DNA of 42,904 bases, from the NCBI GenBank assembly GCA_021817245.1, contig JAKAVQ010000016.1, positions 1 through 42,904 on the forward strand, written 5' to 3'. This DNA is from Thermoplasmata archaeon (GTDB lineage Archaea; Thermoplasmatota; Thermoplasmata; Lutacidiplasmatales; UBA184). The translations under genes and the position numbers were made by a program. The notes beneath the pieces were generated by a model that saw nothing but the letters and a program-made list of their open reading frames with translations, was not told the DNA's origin and did not search any database. Shown one piece after another: positions 38,916-42,904 of this stretch; positions within the stretch are counted from its first letter, which is position 1; each line of letters starts with the position of its first letter.

Positions 38916-39971
38916 TCACGTCCGTGCCGCTCCGCAGCTCGGACACCGGGTGGCGGTAGAATCGATGAGCGTGCCGCAGTAGGCACACGGTACCTTGACC
39001 ACCTCTCGGACCACCACCTGCTGGACCGGCGGCTGGTCCCTCGGAGTGAGGTTGAGGGGAGGCGGCGGGGCGTACGTCGGCATCGTATGGGGAGCCGGCG
39101 AGGTCGGGTGGCGGGGCAGCACCGGTCGCGCCCGACGACGGCGAACGGCGATCAGGATCGCGACGACGGCCACCACCAGGACGACTCCGAGCCCCACCGC
39201 GATGAGGGGCCCGGGGAGCGAGGCCGGTCCCGAGGTCGTCGGGGCCGGAGGCGCCGCGACGGGCGAGAGGGCGAACGACGTCCCCGTGTCGGAGAGCGTG
39301 TCGGTGTACGTGAACCCGTCACCGGCCGAGTTGGAGTCCGTCTCGGTGTAGACGTAGCCGACGATGTATCCCGTTCCGGGGTCGAAGTACGTCTTCCAGT
39401 TGTACGTCGCGGTGAAGGTCCCGTAGCTGTCGCTCCTTAGGTAACTTCCGTTCCCCTCCGCAAAGATCGTCGCGACGTATCCCGTGGAGCTCGAGGCCAT
39501 GGGGAAGGGGACCGCCGTTCCGACGACCGTCATCTCGGTGTTCAGGAGCGCGAATGAGGCCCCCCGCGGCAAGGTGTTGTTCATGTAGAACCAGACGTAC
39601 GGGTTCACGTAGCCGGTCTGGTTGTCCGTCCCCGTGACGTAGTGGAAGCTCGTGGCGGAGAAGGTGAACGACCCGCTCTCCGACCAGGGGTAGTCCGCGC
39701 CCAGACTGTTCTGGTACGTTCCCGACGCCCGGTAGGTCGCAGCCGCGGTCTCGTTCGGCGCGACCGCGGTGATCGACATCGATCCGGAGTAGTGACTGTT
39801 CTCGGAGTATCCGGTGTAGTTGCCCTGCCCGTTCGTGACGGTGATGGTCTCGGCGTAGGCGAACTGGTCTCCCGCCACGGGCAGGTAGTGGCCGGAGGTG
39901 GCGACGGCCGCCGTGGGGATCCAGAAGAGAACGGCGAGGACCACCGCGAGGCCCGCGAGAACGGGTCTCAT
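38916..39971 (-). CDS. signal-peptide, single-span protein with C-terminal zinc ribbon
   Basis: A 351-residue protein. Residues 1-25 form a signal peptide (AGLAVVLAVLFWIPTAAVA). Residues 26-250 form an extracytoplasmic domain rich in Tyr, Thr, Ser and Asn with several N-x-S/T sites, probably beta-rich. A Pro/Thr-rich stretch leads to a membrane helix at about 254-276, followed by an RRRR stop-transfer. The cytoplasmic tail is Pro-rich and ends in a zinc ribbon (Cys329, Cys332, Cys343, Cys346 in CAYCG and CPSCG). No family is recognised. The ATG overlaps the upstream gene's stop (ATGA). It is the third gene of the terminal minus-strand operon and its likely membrane anchor or sensor. Confidence 0.75.
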   Translation of the reverse strand: MRPVLAGLAVVLAVLFWIPTAAVATSGHYLPVAGDQFAYAETITVTNGQGNYTGYSENSHYSGSMSITAVAPNETAAATYRASGTYQNSLGADYPWSESGSFTFSATSFHYVTGTDNQTGYVNPYVWFYMNNTLPRGASFALLNTEMTVVGTAVPFPMASSSTGYVATIFAEGNGSYLRSDSYGTFTATYNWKTYFDPGTGYIVGYVYTETDSNSAGDGFTYTDTLSDTGTSFALSPVAAPPAPTTSGPASLPGPLIAVGLGVVLVVAVVAILIAVRRRRARPVLPRHPTSPAPHTMPTYAPPPPLNLTPRDQPPVQQVVVREVVKVPCAYCGTLIDSTATRCPSCGAART

Positions 39972-41509
39972 CCCCCGAAGCCTCCGCCCCCCCCTCCCCC
40001 GCCGACCGCGTGAACGTGGCCCGGGTGGAACCCTCCGATCGCGCTGAAAGTGGAGTAGTAGCCTCCGTGCACGATGAATACGGGGACCCAGAGGCGGGGG
40101 GCTGCGTTGTAGTACGAGAAGCTCGGGTACGTCACCGGCTTCGTCTGGGTGGGGTCGAGCTCGTTCACGCTCCGAACGCTCACGCCGTGGATCGTCCGGA
40201 CCGCGAGGGTGATCAGCTCGGCGGACGACATCGGGCCGGTGCGCTGTCCGAGGATCTCGTACGCCTTCTCCAGAAGGTTCAGGGTCTCGTTCGCCTCGAG
40301 GACCGGGATCGAGGCCAGGATCGCGGCGGCGACGAGCGGGTACTCGAGGTAGGCACCGACGCCGCGGGAGAGGATCGCCATCTTCGTGCCCAACGTGTCG
40401 AGCGGGAGGTCGGACGTGGTCAGGTAGGCCGACGCGAGCTCGGTGTCTTCGCTCACGGAGTACCCCCAGGAGGCGAACTGGACCTTGAGCTGCCCGAACG
40501 CCGTCTGGAGGTCCGCGAACGGCTTATTCACGATCGCAAGGAGGGCGGCGCTCTCGTACGAAGGTGTAACTCGAAGGAACTGGGCCAGCGTATCGGTCGC
40601 GTACGTTCCGTCGCCCCGCCTCCCCGAGAGGAGGACCGCGGCCACTCCGGGTGCCGAGTCGCCGGGCACCCCGAGTTCTCGCACGGCAGAGGTCAACGCG
40701 CCGAGGTCGCCCGAGAGGCTCTGGATCGGCGCGTTCAAGGCCGCGAGCACCTCCGAGGCCAGAAGACGGTTCTCGACGTTGCTCGTCAACGAGCCCACGG
40801 CACGGTAGGCCTCCAGGAAGGCGGGGACCTGCTGATCGGGCGTGCCGCGCTGCTTCGCCAGCCCGATCGCCACTGCCCAAAGGTACACCGGCTCGACCTC
40901 CGGGAACTGCGCGGACAACGACTGGTGGATCGAGGCGGAGTGGTCCGCGATCGCGCCGAGTTCAGTATCGAGGGCCTGGGCCTGGGTCCAGTACGACGAG
41001 AACTCCTGGTCGCCCACACGGTACCGGGCGACACTCAGGTCCCGCAACGCCACTCGGCCCGCCGTGGTGATCGCGACGAACCGGCCATCGAACGGACACG
41101 CTTGGTCAAGCTCTCCCTTCTTCACCAGGAGCTGCGCGAAGTCGGACTGCCGCTTCGCTTCATCCGCTTGGAGCGACTGGAGCGCCTGCTGCTCCTCGTG
41201 CAAGCGGTCGACGGTGGCTTCCTCTTTATCGACGCCCTGGAGGTGGAACAGGATCGAATGCGTCCGGCGGGTATCGGTACGGACCGCCTCCGTGAGTTGG
41301 GCGATCCGCGCCTGCTCCTGCTCGATCGCCGCCTGGGCGGCCTGAAGCTGGGCCACCTCGGTCTCGAGTTGCTGCATCGCATCCGGGGCGAGGATGCGGA
41401 GGAGTCCCAGCTGCTCGAGCTGGCCGAGGTCGGCGTCCGCCAGCGTCCCCTGCGCCGAACGCCGGCTCACGCTCCCCAGGAAATCCGCCACGTGGTTGCA
41501 ATCCGTCAT
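39968..41509 (-). CDS. coiled-coil, helical-repeat protein of unknown function
   Basis: A 513-residue soluble protein I do not recognise. Residues 1-38 form a small helical domain (DCNHVADFLGSVSRR, QLEQLGLLRIL). Residues 40-140 are a long Gln/Glu/Ala-rich coiled coil. The CPFDGRFVAITTAGRVAL stretch near 140-155 looks like a small winged or zinc-less strand pair. Residues 170-430 consist of many helices with repeated LxxAYxxLxxxG-like spacing, and residues 440-498 are mixed. The C-terminus is a nine-glycine-rich tail after HPGHVHAVG, unusual for a globular protein. The ATG lies one base after the kinase-like stop, and the stop overlaps the next start. Strict coupling implies stoichiometric partners. 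Confidence 0.75.
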   Translation of the reverse strand: MTDCNHVADFLGSVSRRSAQGTLADADLGQLEQLGLLRILAPDAMQQLETEVAQLQAAQAAIEQEQARIAQLTEAVRTDTRRTHSILFHLQGVDKEEATVDRLHEEQQALQSLQADEAKRQSDFAQLLVKKGELDQACPFDGRFVAITTAGRVALRDLSVARYRVGDQEFSSYWTQAQALDTELGAIADHSASIHQSLSAQFPEVEPVYLWAVAIGLAKQRGTPDQQVPAFLEAYRAVGSLTSNVENRLLASEVLAALNAPIQSLSGDLGALTSAVRELGVPGDSAPGVAAVLLSGRRGDGTYATDTLAQFLRVTPSYESAALLAIVNKPFADLQTAFGQLKVQFASWGYSVSEDTELASAYLTTSDLPLDTLGTKMAILSRGVGAYLEYPLVAAAILASIPVLEANETLNLLEKAYEILGQRTGPMSSAELITLAVRTIHGVSVRSVNELDPTQTKPVTYPSFSYYNAAPRLWVPVFIVHGGYYSTFSAIGGFHPGHVHAVGGGGGGGGFGG

Positions 41510-41510
41510 G

Positions 41511-42695
41511 TCAAGTGTCCACGAGCGGAAAATTGGTATAAAGTTCCTCGTCGCGGAGCGCGTTGCGGATCTCGAGCGCGGTCTGCCGTGGACCGACGAC
41601 CACGCGAACGAAGCGGTCCTGCGCGAGCGCGCGCTGGAGCAGCGAGACGAACTGCGCCTTCCGGCCGGTGGGGCCGCCGAAACGACGCAGGCGCTCCCGA
41701 TCGATCTGCTCGTAGGCGAAAAGGAGCTCGTAGAGCGAGCGGTAGACCTGGTCCTCGATCCGCTCTTTCACCTGGTCCCGGTCCACCCCGTCCTCCTCGA
41801 TCCCCTCCAGATCTACGAAGTACACGGTGCCGTCCGGGGCGATCACCGCATCCTTGTCGAGCCACACGTCGTGGAAGTCGAGACCGTAGTACCTACGTTT
41901 TTCGGGGTCGTACCGCAGCGTTCGGGAGAACAGGGTAAGCAGGGGTACGGTGGAGCGCAGGAACGCCACCTCGAACGCGAGCGCCCGCTCGAGCGAGTCA
42001 ATGCCGAACCGGTCGAAGACCTCCCGCACGCCGGCGCCGATCGTGCTCTTGGCGTGGAAGTAGATGCGGACGTTCGAGGGCACCAGACGGATCTCCTGGA
42101 CGAACGGCCCGGGAAACCGACGGAACCAGTGGAGGGCACGGAGCCGCTCCTCGAGATCGACGGGAAAACGGGCGATCCGGACGACCGGGGCGAGTCGAAA
42201 CCCCTCGAGCGAGGTCAGGTCGGCCCGTTCGGAGACCGCGAGGGCGATCTGGGCGTGTCCGAGACCCTGGCCGCCGTAGGGGGAACCCCGGAGCCACACC
42301 TCGCCCGTGATGTAGCGGTCCGGGTCCCGGGGGTCGGGGGGGACCACCGGCGTTCCAAGGCGGCGACGGAGGTCCGGATCATCCGTCAATTCCTCGACCG
42401 AGGCGCGGTCGAGCGGCGCGGCGGCAAAGGGATCCACCGTGGAACCGATGCCCTTGACCGAAAGGTGGAACGCGGTCCCGTCCAGCGAGGCCACCGGCTC
42501 CGGCGAGATAGCGCCTCGATTGTCGTCCTCCAAGAACGAGCGAACAGCTAACGGAGCGGTGTCGACCAGACCGGTCAGCGCGGGGGGGAGGAAGAGCCGG
42601 TCGAGCGGGGAGAGGTCGAGGTGGGCGAACCGGCGGTTCGTCCACGTCCGTGCCGGGTACTCGGCGAGGCGGACGGGCATTCCGGCGAGCTGCAT
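41511..42695 (-). CDS. kinase-fold-like protein of unknown function
   Basis: A 394-residue protein with features reminiscent of protein-kinase-like or SelO/aminoglycoside-kinase folds, but no canonical match. Lys81 in AFHLSVKGIGST could be the strand-3 lysine. GEVWLRGSPYGGQGLGHAQ (131-149) resembles an N-lobe loop, and GLDFHDVWLDKDAVI (272-286) resembles a catalytic loop with His275-Asp276. TVYFVDLEGIEEDG (290-303) puts Asp295 in a D-x-E-G position like the metal-binding D-F-G. The helix after it is acidic. Starts are ambiguous: ATG at 42695 (used), ATG at 42680, or GTG at 42752. First gene of the terminal operon. It could be an active phosphotransferase, an AMPylase or a pseudoenzyme. Confidence 0.6.
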   Translation of the reverse strand: MQLAGMPVRLAEYPARTWTNRRFAHLDLSPLDRLFLPPALTGLVDTAPLAVRSFLEDDNRGAISPEPVASLDGTAFHLSVKGIGSTVDPFAAAPLDRASVEELTDDPDLRRRLGTPVVPPDPRDPDRYITGEVWLRGSPYGGQGLGHAQIALAVSERADLTSLEGFRLAPVVRIARFPVDLEERLRALHWFRRFPGPFVQEIRLVPSNVRIYFHAKSTIGAGVREVFDRFGIDSLERALAFEVAFLRSTVPLLTLFSRTLRYDPEKRRYYGLDFHDVWLDKDAVIAPDGTVYFVDLEGIEEDGVDRDQVKERIEDQVYRSLYELLFAYEQIDRERLRRFGGPTGRKAQFVSLLQRALAQDRFVRVVVGPRQTALEIRNALRDEELYTNFPLVDT

Positions 42696-42752
42696 CGGAC
42701 GCTCCGGGCCCGCGAAGCGGGCGGACCGCAAAAGGCCGCGGTCGGGCCCCAC

Positions 42753-42904
42753 GGGGCTGGGCTAGGGGCGGGCGGTAGGGGTTCGAGCGGAAACGGTCCT
42801 AGAGAGTCCATCGACAGGAGCGCGGTACGAAGCACCCGGGTCGGTCGGCGCGGGGGGCCGGTAGGGCGCCAGCGAGACGCCCGATTTTGGCTGGAGCCGG
42901 AGCC
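42753..42904. other. right-edge upstream region
   Basis: About 150 bases of GC-rich sequence upstream of the kinase-like gene, up to the window end. I see no gene, no clear TATA box and no repeat. An ATTTTGG stretch at 42882-42888 is the only AT-rich element. Confidence 0.35.

Noticed and set aside
40010-41938. A 642-codon plus-strand frame opposite the terminal operon.
   Set aside because: It is Arg/Glu/Leu/Asp-rich without domains. The minus-strand genes have signal peptide, membrane helix, zinc ribbon and tight coupling.

Overview
The window is about 43 kb of very GC-rich, tightly packed archaeal chromosome. Three things point to archaea: a digeranylgeranylglycerophospholipid-type reductase with its own ferredoxin, a LysW-carrier amino-acid pathway, and many genes that start with ATG or GTG about 22-35 bases after an AT-rich TATA-like box, as in leaderless or short-leader archaeal transcripts. 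The HemQ-type heme genes, the zinc-ribbon membrane proteins and the overall mix suggest an uncultured high-GC member of the Thermoplasmatota. That placement is inference. I found no rRNA, tRNA, CRISPR array, transposase, integrase or phage gene.

Left part (1-10270), mostly minus strand. The 5' end of a DUF1028 gene runs off the left edge. Next come a ferredoxin, geranylgeranyl reductase and two unknown small proteins in one operon, then thioredoxin reductase. An ABC-2 exporter (ATPase and permease) is translationally coupled to a flavin reductase. After a 424-base gap comes a CARF-like (DUF6293/HFX_2341-type) regulator, divergent from a methylenetetrahydrofolate-reductase-like gene that ends tail to tail with an M29-peptidase-like gene.

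Arginine/lysine block (10271-18736). An ACT-domain protein is divergent from a nearly uninterrupted operon argG-argH-lysW-lysX-lysY-lysZ-lysJ-lysK. LysW carries the glutamate (or alpha-aminoadipate) through LysX, LysZ, LysY, LysJ and LysK. ArgG and ArgH then make arginine once ornithine has been carbamoylated elsewhere. Pirin, a DUF973-like zinc-ribbon membrane protein, an ornithine cyclodeaminase homologue and an APC permease follow.

Heme block (23660-33529). hemA-hemC-hemD-hemB-hemQ-hemL-hemE form a plus-strand operon in which every junction overlaps. A convergent minus-strand set encodes a radical SAM/SPASM protein, a CopD/HemJ-like four-helix membrane protein and ferrochelatase. Together they cover glutamyl-tRNA to heme by a coproporphyrin-dependent route. 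The one step without a recognised enzyme is coproporphyrinogen oxidation, for which the CopD/HemJ-like protein and the radical SAM protein are candidates.

Right part (33847-42904). A small three-helix membrane protein, a TrmO-like tRNA methyltransferase with a puzzling start, a trans-aconitate-methyltransferase-like enzyme, a Nudix-like protein and a FAD oxidoreductase fused to a GNAT acetyltransferase lie on the plus strand. A three-gene minus-strand operon of unknown function closes the window: a kinase-fold-like protein, a coiled-coil helical protein, and a signal-peptide/membrane-anchored protein with a cytoplasmic zinc ribbon. This operon is the best candidate in the window for an undescribed system.
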